The notes: generated by a model from the letters alone, not told the origin. Counted from the stretch's first letter, positions 43,285 through 50,876 are shown. The stretch: DNA of 64,000 nucleotides from Urinicoccus massiliensis (GCF_900120405.1 NZ_LT635493.1:1085452-1149451); one strand, 5' to 3'. A program made the numbers and translations.

Positions 43285-43729
43285 TTTTTCCAGTCGCAAG
43301 GGGGCTCGGGTTTCTTATATTGTGGTTCACGATACGGGAAACCGGGCGGCCAGTGCGGATGCCATGAATCATTTCCGGTATTTTAACGGGGGCAACCGCC
43401 GGGCTTCGGCGCATTATTTTGTGGACGACAAGGGGGTGGTCCAGCTGGTGGAGGATTGGAATGCGGCCTGGCATTGTGGCGACGGTCGGGGCCGGTATGG
43501 GATTTCAAATAGGAATTCTATCGGGGTGGAGTTGTGTATCAACCAGGGCAACGACATGGCCAAGACTTATGCCTATGCCCGGGATTTGATCCGAGTCTTG
43601 ATGGCTCGGTATGGGATTCCCAAGTCCCGGGTGGTCCGGCATTATGACGCCAGTCGAAAGATTTGCCCGGGCCATATGGTGGGCCAGGGGGATTGGGGCC
43701 CATGGTGGGGTTTTTGGGAGAGTTTGTAG
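43253..43729 (+). CDS. N-acetylmuramoyl-L-alanine amidase (Amidase_2)
   Basis: 158 residues, T7-lysozyme-like fold that cuts the amide between muramic acid and the stem peptide. Zinc ligands H26 (IVVHDTGN), H130 (VRHYDASRK) and C138 (ICPGHM); E93 lies in IGVELC. No signal peptide and no wall-binding domain, so it resembles a phage-type endolysin that needs a holin or lysis for export. ATG 43253 is preceded by AAGGAGGTT. Coupled to the sigma gene. Confidence 0.92.
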   Translation: MFVKKKLIRFNFSSRKGARVSYIVVHDTGNRAASADAMNHFRYFNGGNRRASAHYFVDDKGVVQLVEDWNAAWHCGDGRGRYGISNRNSIGVELCINQGNDMAKTYAYARDLIRVLMARYGIPKSRVVRHYDASRKICPGHMVGQGDWGPWWGFWESL

Positions 43730-44128
43730 GTTTTTTTGAATTATGGGGTGGTCTTGTAGGGGCGATTTTATATCGCCCACCCGCAAACTCGAATATGTTT
43801 ATATTGGGAATAAATGTGTATTTACCTTGTTCCCTTGTATTTATATATTCTGTTTATCCATACGGGCCGGACAGGCCGGCCCCTACAATTGGAATTTCTG
43901 TTTATTTACATGTTCCATAATATTTACCTATCCTGTTTATCCATATGGGCGATATAAAATCGCCCCTACATTACGAAATCAAAGATTTCGGGCTAGGGCT
44001 TCAGAGCCAGCCCCTACAGACCATCCAGACAATTTACCCGAAAATGCAAAGGGGGATAATGCCCAATACAAACAACTGCACCAATTCTCTTCCATTTTTT
44101 CAATCTTCTTCTTTAATGCCTGGCCTGG
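43730..44128. repeat. Repeat block 6 after the amidase gene
   Basis: No gene. REPs 43756-43778 (+), 43864-43886 (-), 43948-43970 (-) and a damaged copy at about 43991-44018. The first two form a head-to-head pair around a linker also present at 41977-42061, like a BIME unit. 44019-44128 is AT-rich and holds nothing clear. Confidence 0.8.
43756..43886. repeat. BIME-like unit: two inverted REPs and linker
   Basis: Forward REP (43756-43778, GGGCGAT stem), 85-bp linker, reverse REP (43864-43886, GGGCCGG / CCGGCCC stem). The reverse stem differs on both arms from the usual one, keeping all pairs. Confidence 0.8.
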
Positions 44129-44134
44129 GTATGG

Positions 44135-44140
44135 TATAAT
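44135..44140 (+). promoter_or_regulatory. folT promoter (extended -10)
   Basis: TATGGTATAAT gives a TGn-extended -10 at 44135-44140; TTTAAT at 44112-44117 is a weak -35 with 17-bp spacing. Confidence 0.65.
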
Positions 44141-44208
44141 ATTTTTATAAATGGGCCGGGTTTTTGGGCTTGTTTATTCAATTGAAAGAATGTTTGTAGA
44201 AAAGAAAG

Positions 44209-44323
44209 ATGCGCGTTAAGTGTTTATGGAATGGAGATGCCATAAAACGAAGAGTTGGCTCGCGATGCTCTTTCGATCCGCTGCGACATAGGACCTCCTA
44301 TGCTACCAGCGAGAATAGGAGGT
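44209..44323 (+). ncRNA. THF (folT-type) riboswitch with RBS-sequestering expression platform
   Basis: The conserved strings of the tetrahydrofolate riboswitch are present in order: GCGTTAAGTG (44213-44222), GGAATGGAGATGCC, AACGAAGAG, CTCGCGATGC and CGATCCGCTG (to about 44284). Downstream, ACCTCCTAT (44293-44301) can pair either with CATAGG just upstream or, over nine bp, with ATAGGAGGT (44315-44323), the folT ribosome-binding site. The second pairing would block translation. Confidence 0.9.
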
Positions 44324-44332
44324 TATTTTCAT

Positions 44333-44863
44333 ATGAAATCTACATCTTCAAAACGTACTTTATTTTTAGTTGTAATGGCTTTTTTTGTGGCCTTGCAAGT
44401 GGTAGTGGCCCGGGTGGTTTCTCTGGAAATCGGAAATGTTTTTCGGATTAACTTTGCCTTTCTTGTGTCGGCTCTTTGTGGGGCCTTGCTGGGACCGATC
44501 CCGGCGGCGGTTTGCGGGGTCTTATCGGACTTTTTGGGTTTTCTGATCCGGCCTGTTGGGGCTTATCATCCGGGTTTTGCTTTTACGGCGGCCTTGGTGG
44601 GTCTGGCTTATGGTTATTTGCTTCATAAGAAACGTCCGATTTCGATTCCAAATATTATCTTGGCGGGGCTTTTCCAAGTAGTCATTTGCAACTTTTTATT
44701 AAATTCGGCTTGGATTATGTCTTTTACGGGAAATACTTATGTGCAAACTTTGTGGACACGGCTTCCTGTGGAAGGGGTACAAGCTATTGCCAAGCCACTT
44801 ATTTTGGCCCTTGTGCTTCCCCTAGTGGTCCCTATTGTGGAAAGGGAAGTGCATTTAGATTAG
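44333..44863 (+). CDS. folT: Folate ECF transporter S component FolT
   Basis: 176-residue integral membrane substrate-binding subunit of an ECF transporter, about six helices: TLFLVVMAFFVALQVVVARVVSL, INFAFLVSALCGALLGPIPAAVCGVLSDFLGF, PGFAFTAALVGLAYGYLL and so on. It would pair with EcfT/EcfA encoded elsewhere. Start ATG 44333 behind AGGAGG; an upstream extension of the frame covers the riboswitch. The THF riboswitch supports folate as substrate. Confidence 0.93.
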   Translation: MKSTSSKRTLFLVVMAFFVALQVVVARVVSLEIGNVFRINFAFLVSALCGALLGPIPAAVCGVLSDFLGFLIRPVGAYHPGFAFTAALVGLAYGYLLHKKRPISIPNIILAGLFQVVICNFLLNSAWIMSFTGNTYVQTLWTRLPVEGVQAIAKPLILALVLPLVVPIVEREVHLD

Positions 44864-44871
44864 GAGTATAC

Positions 44872-45243
44872 ATGTTTACGATAGAAGAAGTACAGGAGCT
44901 GCTGGATGAGGCAGCTCTTCGTTTACCCCAAGGAATTTTTGACGGGTTAACGGGTGGGGTGATCTTGTCTGAGGAGGAGGTCTACCATCCGGAGGATTTG
45001 AACCACGATTTGTTGATTATGGGGCAATACCAGGTGGATTCTTTCGGGTCCCGGATTGTGATTTATTATGGATCTTTGATGAAGGTTTATGGGAATGAGT
45101 CCCGGGGGTTTTTGTACCAGGAAGTGGAAAAGTTGCTGCACCATGAGCTGCGGCACCATATTGAGCGCTTGGCCGGGGTCAATGACTTGGCTGAGGAGGA
45201 TGCGGTCTTTTTAGAAGGCTATCGAAAGGGGCATCATGAATAA
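44872..45243 (+). CDS. Putative zinc metallopeptidase-family protein
   Basis: 123 residues with an HExxH site in [11 protein letters not shown] (about 90-100), acidic residues following ([12 protein letters not shown]). Resembles the small metallopeptidase-family proteins annotated in many Firmicutes. No signal peptide. Eight bases after folT, and overlaps the J-domain gene by 8 bp, so the three genes are an operon. Substrate unknown. Confidence 0.78.
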   Translation: MFTIEEVQELLDEAALRLPQGIFDGLTGGVILSEEEVYHPEDLNHDLLIMGQYQVDSFGSRIVIYYGSLMKVYGNESRGFLYQEVEKLLHHELRHHIERLAGVNDLAEEDAVFLEGYRKGHHE

Positions 45244-46030
45244 ATTTTTGGGTCATGTGAACCAGGGCATCGGGGTCTTTGTTGACTATTTGTTGAGTGC
45301 CCTGATTACTGTGGTGTCGATTTTAGTGAATATTTTCGGTTCTTTAAAGGATTTATTGACGGCGGCGTTGACTTTTGGCGGGTGTTTTTTGTTTTTGGTT
45401 TTTTCCAATGTATTAATGTTTTCCCGCTATTCTTTTATTTTTTTGCTGATTTTTGTCTTTCCTTTTATTGGCAAGGTTGCCGTGTCTTATCTCAAGTATT
45501 TGCAGTATATGGTGACGGAGTATTTTTACGAAAAGGCGGATTTTTACCTCCAAGGCAAGGATGCTTCTTTTGATTCTATGGGGGATTATGGTCGCCGTTA
45601 CAAGCGGATGCAGGAACAGGAGAGGATCCGCCAGGAACAGGAGTGGATGCGGCAAGAGCAGACTCGTCGGGCGGCTCAAGAGGAGGCCTACCGCCGGCAA
45701 TGGGAGGAATTTGCTCGGTCTTTTGGTGACCAATTTACTTATGGTTATGGCAACCGGGAGTCTTATGGGGGCTACCAGGGGGCCGGCCAAGGAGGACCTG
45801 GGTCTTTGGGTTTTGTCGACCAATATGAAAAGGCCGCTGGGGTTTTGGGAATTTCTCCTTTGGCGGACAAGTATGAGGTGAAGTTGGCCTATCGGAAGTT
45901 GGCCAAGAAGTACCATCCGGACATTAACAAGGACCCTTCGGCCACCAAGAAGTTCCAGGAAATTAACGATGCCTATGAGTTTATGAATGAGGACAATATG
46001 AATCGTTACCGACAAATGAAGAAGGGGTAA
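45236..46030 (+). CDS. Membrane-anchored J-domain protein
   Basis: 264 residues. Two hydrophobic stretches (about 14-40 and 44-84), a charged coiled-coil of Arg/Gln/Glu (about 120-165; [19 protein letters not shown]), a Gly/Tyr-rich linker and a C-terminal J domain (about 197-262) with intact HPD in [11 protein letters not shown] domains stimulate DnaK ATPase; the reversed order (membrane part first) suggests DnaK recruitment to the membrane face. It is not DnaJ: zinc-finger and client domains are missing. Confidence 0.85.
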   Translation: MNKFLGHVNQGIGVFVDYLLSALITVVSILVNIFGSLKDLLTAALTFGGCFLFLVFSNVLMFSRYSFIFLLIFVFPFIGKVAVSYLKYLQYMVTEYFYEKADFYLQGKDASFDSMGDYGRRYKRMQEQERIRQEQEWMRQEQTRRAAQEEAYRRQWEEFARSFGDQFTYGYGNRESYGGYQGAGQGGPGSLGFVDQYEKAAGVLGISPLADKYEVKLAYRKLAKKYHPDINKDPSATKKFQEINDAYEFMNEDNMNRYRQMKKG

Positions 46031-46041
46031 GGAGTGGGATT

Positions 46042-46068
46042 CGGGCCTGGCCCGGGTCTCTTTTTTTG
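46042..46068 (+). terminator. Terminator of the folT operon
   Basis: GC-rich palindrome CGGGC-CTG-GCCCG then GGTCTCTTTTTTT. Confidence 0.7.
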
Positions 46069-46116
46069 TGGGATTTTGTTTCTTATGTTTACCTATTTGG
46101 GGATGTAGAGATTTAT

Positions 46117-46139
46117 GTAGGGGCTTGCTTGTCAAGCCC
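46117..46139 (+). repeat. REP-like hairpin, GGGCTTG stem
   Basis: GTAG followed by GGGCTTG / CAAGCCC: another fully compensated stem variant. Confidence 0.85.
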
Positions 46140-46218
46140 GTATAGGGAAAAGAATGACATAGTAGAATATTGTATGTAAGATAATGCCCTATATAAACAA
46201 ACCCGGGAACGGAATAAC

Positions 46219-46389
46219 GGGCGACACCAGGTCGCCCCTACAGACCATCCACAAATATATCCCCAATATAAACAAACCCGAATCCACAACATGGGCGGCA
46301 CAGGGCCGCCCCTACAGACCATCCACAAATATATCCCCAATATAAACAAACCCGAATCCACAACATGGGCGGCACAGGGCCGCCCCTAC
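46219..46389 (-). repeat. Tandem array of 74-bp REP units
   Basis: REP starts at 46219, 46293 and 46367 are exactly 74 bp apart. The linker (CAGACCATCCACAAATATAT...CCCGAATCCACAACAT) is identical between units, while the first REP has a GGGCGAC stem and the next two GGGCGGC, both arms altered. Confidence 0.9.
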
Positions 46390-46446
46390 AGACCATCCAA
46401 AATTTTTCCCGGATATGTATCGATTCGACTATTTAAAATGAGGTCA

Positions 46447-46522
46447 AAAAATTTGAGATTCGTTAAAAAATTTTGCTGTTTGAGCGTAGCGAGTTCAAAA
46501 TTTTTAGAATCTCAAATTTTTT
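46447..46522. repeat. Long hairpin with GAGCGTAGCGAG tip (copy 2)
   Basis: Outer arms AAAAAATTTGAGATTC / GAATCTCAAATTTTTT, inner TTAAAAATTTTG / CAAAATTTTTA, tip GTTTGAGCGTAGCGAGTT. Arm sequences differ from copy 1 on both sides, so pairing is conserved rather than sequence. Confidence 0.75.
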
Positions 46523-46534
46523 GCTTCTTTCAGT

Positions 46535-46688
46535 GCGTTAGGGTGAGAGGTAGGGGTTTGGGGAAGGATAGGGCGAATCAAGACGCCCTACTTCCTTCCC
46601 CAATATATAGGGAAAAGGGTATATATAGAGAAGAATGTAAATAGGGATGTCCCCTATACAAAATATCCCTGGGAACGAAAGAACGGGC
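46535..46688. repeat. 150-bp repeated block (copy 2)
   Basis: Near-identical to 42238-42388, differing at a handful of positions near the 3' end. Confidence 0.85.
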
Positions 46689-46901
46689 GATCACTGTCGA
46701 TTTCTACCAATCAGACTGCACTTCGTTTGTCTTCTTGGGAAATCTTAGTATCTTCCAGACCTAACTTGGCGACGAAGGAGCCATAGTAGGTCTTATGCAA
46801 CCAATTGTCCAAATTTTAATTTGGCAACAATTGTCTGCGAACCTACCTACGATTCGAGCTTCGCTCTCATCGGGTTAGGTCATGAACCAGGTCGCCCCTA
46901 C
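46685..46901 (-). repeat. REP unit with 194-bp modular insertion (filled site)
   Basis: Arms GGGCGA and AGGTCGCCCCTAC of a 23-bp REP are separated by 194 extra bp. On the minus strand the insertion reads TTCATGACCTAACCCGATG (A), C (AATTG..CAATT), B (AGACCTA..TAGGTCT) and F, ending GAAATCGACAGTG. Subtracting 194 bp puts this REP exactly 74 bp before the REP at 46953. Confidence 0.85.
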
Positions 46902-47048
46902 AGACCATTCACAAATATATCCCCAATATAAACAAACCCGAATCCGCAACATGGGCGGCACAGGGTCGCCCCTACATGGGAAATTCTGCATATTTATCTT
47001 GGACCTATATTTACATATCCTGTTTATCAAAACTTGCACAAAAAAACA

Positions 47049-47094
47049 TTTTCACGCCCCAGGCCTTTTATTTACTTGTTTTCGGGGGTGAAAA
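47049..47094. promoter_or_regulatory. Imperfect inverted repeat upstream of the V-ATPase promoter
   Basis: TTTTCAC-G-CCCC and GGGG-GTGAAAA arms about 28 bp apart, ending 13 bp before the -35. Could be an operator or a leftover repeat. Confidence 0.35.
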
Positions 47095-47107
47095 TAATTT
47101 ATTTTTC

Positions 47108-47136
47108 TTGAACTTATGGTATAATAGGCATATAAT
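47108..47136 (+). promoter_or_regulatory. V-ATPase operon promoter
   Basis: TTGAAC (47108-47113), 17-bp spacer, TATAAT (47131-47136). A second TATAAT at 47120-47125 is within it. Confidence 0.85.
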
Positions 47137-47159
47137 AATCTTTGGAAAGAAGGGATGTT

Positions 47160-47492
47160 TTGAAAAGAAGTATTGAAAGCATTCTTGATATTGACCGAAA
47201 GACAAGGGAATTGGAGGGGGACACCAAGCGGTCTATTGACCAAATGGATGAGTCTTACCGCAAGGAGCTTTCTTCTTTGGAATATCAAAGGTCTAAGGAG
47301 GCTAAGGAAAAGGCGAAGAAGTCTTATGACGAAACCCTGGATTCTTTCGCAAGGGATATTGAAGCGGTAAAAAGTGCTTCTCAGGTCCAATTGAAGAATA
47401 TGGATCTTGAGTACAGCAAGGTGAAGGATGCCTTGGTGGAACGTGCTTTTACGAAAATTCTCGGGAAAGAAAGTGCAGACGATGATCAATAA
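47160..47492 (+). CDS. V-type ATPase peripheral-stalk subunit (G/H-like)
   Basis: 110 residues, entirely charged coiled coil (RKTRELEGDTKRSIDQMDESYRKEL...), matching the small stator subunit that heads V-ATPase operons and pairs with subunit E. Start at TTG 47160 with AAGAAGGGATG upstream; an in-frame TTG at 47142 lies at the transcription start. Overlaps the next gene by 11 bp. Function inferred from position and coiled-coil character. Confidence 0.75.
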   Translation: MKRSIESILDIDRKTRELEGDTKRSIDQMDESYRKELSSLEYQRSKEAKEKAKKSYDETLDSFARDIEAVKSASQVQLKNMDLEYSKVKDALVERAFTKILGKESADDDQ

Positions 47493-48522
47493 ATTTGCGG
47501 CTTTGAATGCCAAAATAGATCATATGTATGGTCAATTTCTAAAGGATGATGACATTTTGCTGCTTGCAGGCAAGCAGGACTTGGAAGATGTTTTTCGAAG
47601 GGTCAATGACTATGGTTTTTTGGCCGAGTTTGATGCCTTTGAAAATGTGTATGATGCCCAAGATGTTTTAAAGGCCTATGAGGGGGGTCAGGTTAACAAG
47701 CTGACGCATTTTTTAACGGGACCCTACAAGGAGTTTATGCAGGCCTACACCCGGAGTGAGGAAATGAACCGGCTGAAATTGGTTTTACGTTGCCTCCGTT
47801 TCCACAAGAATGTGGGGGATTTGACTTTTAACCAGCTGGTTTTAGGCAAGCAAAAGATTCAACTCAAGAATGAAACAATCGCACAATTTGTTGATAGACT
47901 AAAGATGACCAAGTATTACAGAATTTTAAAGCCTTATCAAAATGAGGAGGAGGATGTAATACTTTTTTATATGGAAATGAACCTGGACAAGCTCTACTAC
48001 CAAGATTTGTTGGGGGCTACGGCCAAGTTTTCTAAGGAAAACAAGGACTGGTTCAAGAGGATCTTTGGTCGCAAGATTGACTTGTTGAATATTCTCTGGA
48101 TGGCTCGGGCCAAGAAGTATTATCAGCTCTTACCGGAAGAAATTATGAATTTCTGTATTCTTGGTGGTGACTATTATAATTATAAGCGTCTATCGGACCT
48201 TTGTTACACCAAGTCGGAGGGGGAATTTTTAAAGAGGATCGCCCAAACGCCCTATGCCTTTTTGTTTGAAGGGGAGGATGTGTATTTATACAGCCACCGC
48301 AGGGCCAGTCGGTTTTTGTATTATTATTGCAAGAGCCAGATCAAGTTTTCTAAGGGGAACATGGGCAAGTTGTTTTGCTATTTGATTCTCCTGGAAAGTG
48401 AGATGAATGACTTGAGGATCTTGTTTGAAAGTGCTCGTTTCCACATTGATACGGAGGATAAGCTGAAGTATTTAACGAGGCATTTAGGACATATAGAAGG
48501 AAGTGAAGTGAATGGCTATTGA
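47482..48522 (+). CDS. V-type ATP synthase subunit C (d-like)
   Basis: 346 residues, mostly alpha-helical, the subunit that caps the membrane rotor ring and links it to the central stalk. Recognised from operon position, length and helical bundle character (YGQFLKDDDILLLAGKQDLEDVFRRV...). Start at ATG 47482 inside the preceding gene's end; overlaps subunit I gene by 11 bp. Confidence 0.85.
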   Translation: MINKFAALNAKIDHMYGQFLKDDDILLLAGKQDLEDVFRRVNDYGFLAEFDAFENVYDAQDVLKAYEGGQVNKLTHFLTGPYKEFMQAYTRSEEMNRLKLVLRCLRFHKNVGDLTFNQLVLGKQKIQLKNETIAQFVDRLKMTKYYRILKPYQNEEEDVILFYMEMNLDKLYYQDLLGATAKFSKENKDWFKRIFGRKIDLLNILWMARAKKYYQLLPEEIMNFCILGGDYYNYKRLSDLCYTKSEGEFLKRIAQTPYAFLFEGEDVYLYSHRRASRFLYYYCKSQIKFSKGNMGKLFCYLILLESEMNDLRILFESARFHIDTEDKLKYLTRHLGHIEGSEVNGY

Positions 48523-50449
48523 GCAAATGCGAATGATGAATTTAATTGGTCCCAAGCCCACCATGAATTCTGTCTTGGTGGATTTATTGCGCTTGGATGC
48601 CTGTGAATTTATTCATGCTCAAGGGGAAGTAGACAAGAATAATTTTGCCCTAAGTTTGGAAGATGAAGACAACCTGGACAAGAATATTGAACTCAACTAT
48701 GTCAAGCCCTTTGGGACGAGTCAATCTCTGGACCAGGGACGGGACTTGCTCCAAGGTCTTAGGGATTTTTACGGGTTCAAGGATATTGACCGGGTCTATA
48801 CGGACCGGGTGGATATGGACAAGGACTACGACCCCATCATTGATATGATGAAAAAGCAAAGGGCGGACCATGACCAAATCCACAAGAGTTTGGAAATTTT
48901 GGAAGAAATTGAAAATAACCGGGCTCTTTTTGACGATATTGATGCCAACTTGGAGGACTTGTCTGAGCTGGAAAATTTCAATGTCCGCTTTGGCTTTTTA
49001 ACGGCGGAAGGCCGCTTCCGCTTGAAGAAGAATTACAGCAATATCCTGGCGGTTTTTTACCACACAGGGACCCTGGACAAGGACCGGGAAATTTATTTCA
49101 CCATTTATCCCAAGGAAATGGACAATGAAATTGACCGGGTTTTGAAGTCTTTGGGCTGGATGGATATTGATATTTTAGGGCATGATGAGCGGATTTCCAA
49201 GGATATTATCCTGAATTTGGGTGTGGAAATCCAAGAGCTTAGGAGCCAATCGGACCAAATTGAGTCGGAAAGGGTCCAATATGTTCATGACCACCAAGAG
49301 GACATGAAGGAGGCTCTGGCCTATATTTATTTGAAGGATAAGATTGAAGAGTTAAAGACCATGATGCTGCAGTCGGACCACTATTATTTCTTATCTGCCT
49401 GGGTTGGATTGTCGGATATTGAAGCCATCAAGGCCTTGGAAGGCAAGTACAAGGGCTTATCTATTGACTTTATCGACCCCAAGAAGAATTCCAACCCACC
49501 GACAAAATTAAAGAATTGGAAATTTTTCAAGCCTTTTGAATTCTTGATCAATATGTACGGTACACCGAATTATTATGAATTTGATCCTACGGTGATTTTT
49601 GGGATTACCTATATGGTCTTATTCGGCGCCATGTTCGGTGATATTGGTCAGGGGGCAGTATTCTTCTTAGCAGGAATGCTCTTGTCCCGCAAGCTGGGCG
49701 CCTTTGGACAGCTTTTAAAACGCCTGGGCCTGTCGTCTATGGTCTTTGGGGCCCTCTACGGGTCTATTTTTGGGAGTGAGGAAATTTTCTCGGGGCTTTG
49801 GTTTAAGCCTTTTGACCAAATCAACCGGACCCTGGTTACGGCCATTTGTTTCGGGGTTCTTCTCCTCCTGATTTCTTATGCAATTGGGATTTATAACCAA
49901 GTCAAGCAGGATGAAAAGAGCCAGGCTTTCTTTTCAAAAGAGGGCGTTTTGGGTCTTGTGATTTTTTTGAATGTTATCAATATTGGGGTTTACCTACTGG
50001 CTAAGCTGGTAGTGGTCCCGATTTTTGTCAGTGTATTTTTCATTGTCCTGTCCTTGGTCTTGATGTTGTTCCAAGGACCCATTGTGGAAAAGCTGACCCA
50101 CAAGAAGGTGGTTGAATCTAAGGTGGACTATTACACGGAAGGGATTTTCTCCCTGGTGGAAACCATGCTTTCTACGGTTACGGGGATTATTTCCTTTATC
50201 CGGGTAGGGGCCTTTGCCATCAACCATGTGGGCTTGTTTTTAGCCTTCCAAACCCTGGGCAAGATGATTGGGTCTTCCGGGGGAAATACGCTGGTTTTAA
50301 TTGTAGGGAACATTGTCATTATTGCCCTGGAAGGATTGATTGTTTTTATCCAATCCTTGCGTTTGGAATACTATGAAATGTTCAGTCGTTTTTACAAGGG
50401 AAATGGCCGCTTGTTTAAGGCGGATAAGATATCCATGAAGGAGGATTAA
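48512..50449 (+). CDS. V-type ATP synthase subunit I (a-like)
   Basis: 645 residues. Soluble N-terminal half with coiled-coil arms (to about 340), then seven or eight helices starting at NMYGTPNYYEFDPTVIFGITYMVLFGAMFGDIGQGAVFF and ending with RVGAFAINHVGLFLAF and the QSLRLEYYEMFSRFYKG tail. Forms the ion half-channels; the conserved rotor-facing Arg is expected in the RVGAFA helix. Confidence 0.94.
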   Translation: MAIEQMRMMNLIGPKPTMNSVLVDLLRLDACEFIHAQGEVDKNNFALSLEDEDNLDKNIELNYVKPFGTSQSLDQGRDLLQGLRDFYGFKDIDRVYTDRVDMDKDYDPIIDMMKKQRADHDQIHKSLEILEEIENNRALFDDIDANLEDLSELENFNVRFGFLTAEGRFRLKKNYSNILAVFYHTGTLDKDREIYFTIYPKEMDNEIDRVLKSLGWMDIDILGHDERISKDIILNLGVEIQELRSQSDQIESERVQYVHDHQEDMKEALAYIYLKDKIEELKTMMLQSDHYYFLSAWVGLSDIEAIKALEGKYKGLSIDFIDPKKNSNPPTKLKNWKFFKPFEFLINMYGTPNYYEFDPTVIFGITYMVLFGAMFGDIGQGAVFFLAGMLLSRKLGAFGQLLKRLGLSSMVFGALYGSIFGSEEIFSGLWFKPFDQINRTLVTAICFGVLLLLISYAIGIYNQVKQDEKSQAFFSKEGVLGLVIFLNVINIGVYLLAKLVVVPIFVSVFFIVLSLVLMLFQGPIVEKLTHKKVVESKVDYYTEGIFSLVETMLSTVTGIISFIRVGAFAINHVGLFLAFQTLGKMIGSSGGNTLVLIVGNIVIIALEGLIVFIQSLRLEYYEMFSRFYKGNGRLFKADKISMKED

Positions 50450-50450
50450 A

Positions 50451-50876
50451 ATGGGGAAAATTATTTTGTTTTTATCTTTAACAGTCGTTGCACTTTTTGC
50501 CGGGGCAGGTTTTCTTGCCTACAACAGGACAGAAAAGTCCAAGAAGTTTGTTCGTTCAGTCATTAAGTTAAATTTATTTATCTTTGTACCGGTTTTCGTC
50601 TTTGGTCTTGTGACCCTAGTACCAGAAATCACTCAAGCTGCCAGTGAAACTGCTTCCGGCAGTGGCCAAGGCCTGGGTTATTTGGCTGCCGGCCTATCCA
50701 CCGGTCTTGCTGCTTTGGGTGCTGGTGTTGCCGTATCTAATGTAGGTTCTGCAGCCATTGGGGCTGTCAGTGAAGATCCGGACATTCTTGGTAAGTCCAT
50801 GATTTACCTGGGACTTGCTGAAGGGATTGCCATTTACGGTCTGATTATTTCTATTATGATTTTAGGATCCCTATAA
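50451..50876 (+). CDS. V-type ATP synthase subunit K (rotor proteolipid)
   Basis: 141 residues, four helices. The second hairpin is the canonical rotor unit: GLGYLAAGLSTGLAALGAGVAVSNVGSAAIGAVSEDP and LGLAEGIAIYGLIISIMIL with the ion-binding Glu in LAEGIA. The first hairpin (3-24, 38-60) has no acidic residue. This arrangement is seen in other clostridial K subunits. Whether H+ or Na+ is used cannot be decided by eye. RBS AAGGAGG. Confidence 0.92.
   Translation: MGKIILFLSLTVVALFAGAGFLAYNRTEKSKKFVRSVIKLNLFIFVPVFVFGLVTLVPEITQAASETASGSGQGLGYLAAGLSTGLAALGAGVAVSNVGSAAIGAVSEDPDILGKSMIYLGLAEGIAIYGLIISIMILGSL

Larger units (their letters stand above)
46069..47040. repeat. Repeat block 7 before the V-ATPase operon
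   Basis: No gene. REP 46117-46139 (GGGCTTG stem), a 74-bp tandem array (46219-46389), a long hairpin (about 46447-46522), copy 2 of the 150-bp block (46535-46688), a REP with a modular insertion (46685-46901) and a last REP (46953-46975). Confidence 0.85.

Noticed and set aside
42733-43729. Prophage
   Set aside because: An endolysin-like amidase and a sigma factor are present, but there are no integrase, terminase, capsid or tail genes nearby.
31851-46901. Retron, integron attC array or group II intron as source of the modular hairpins
   Set aside because: No reverse transcriptase or tyrosine recombinase gene in the window, and no attC R-box pattern could be seen.
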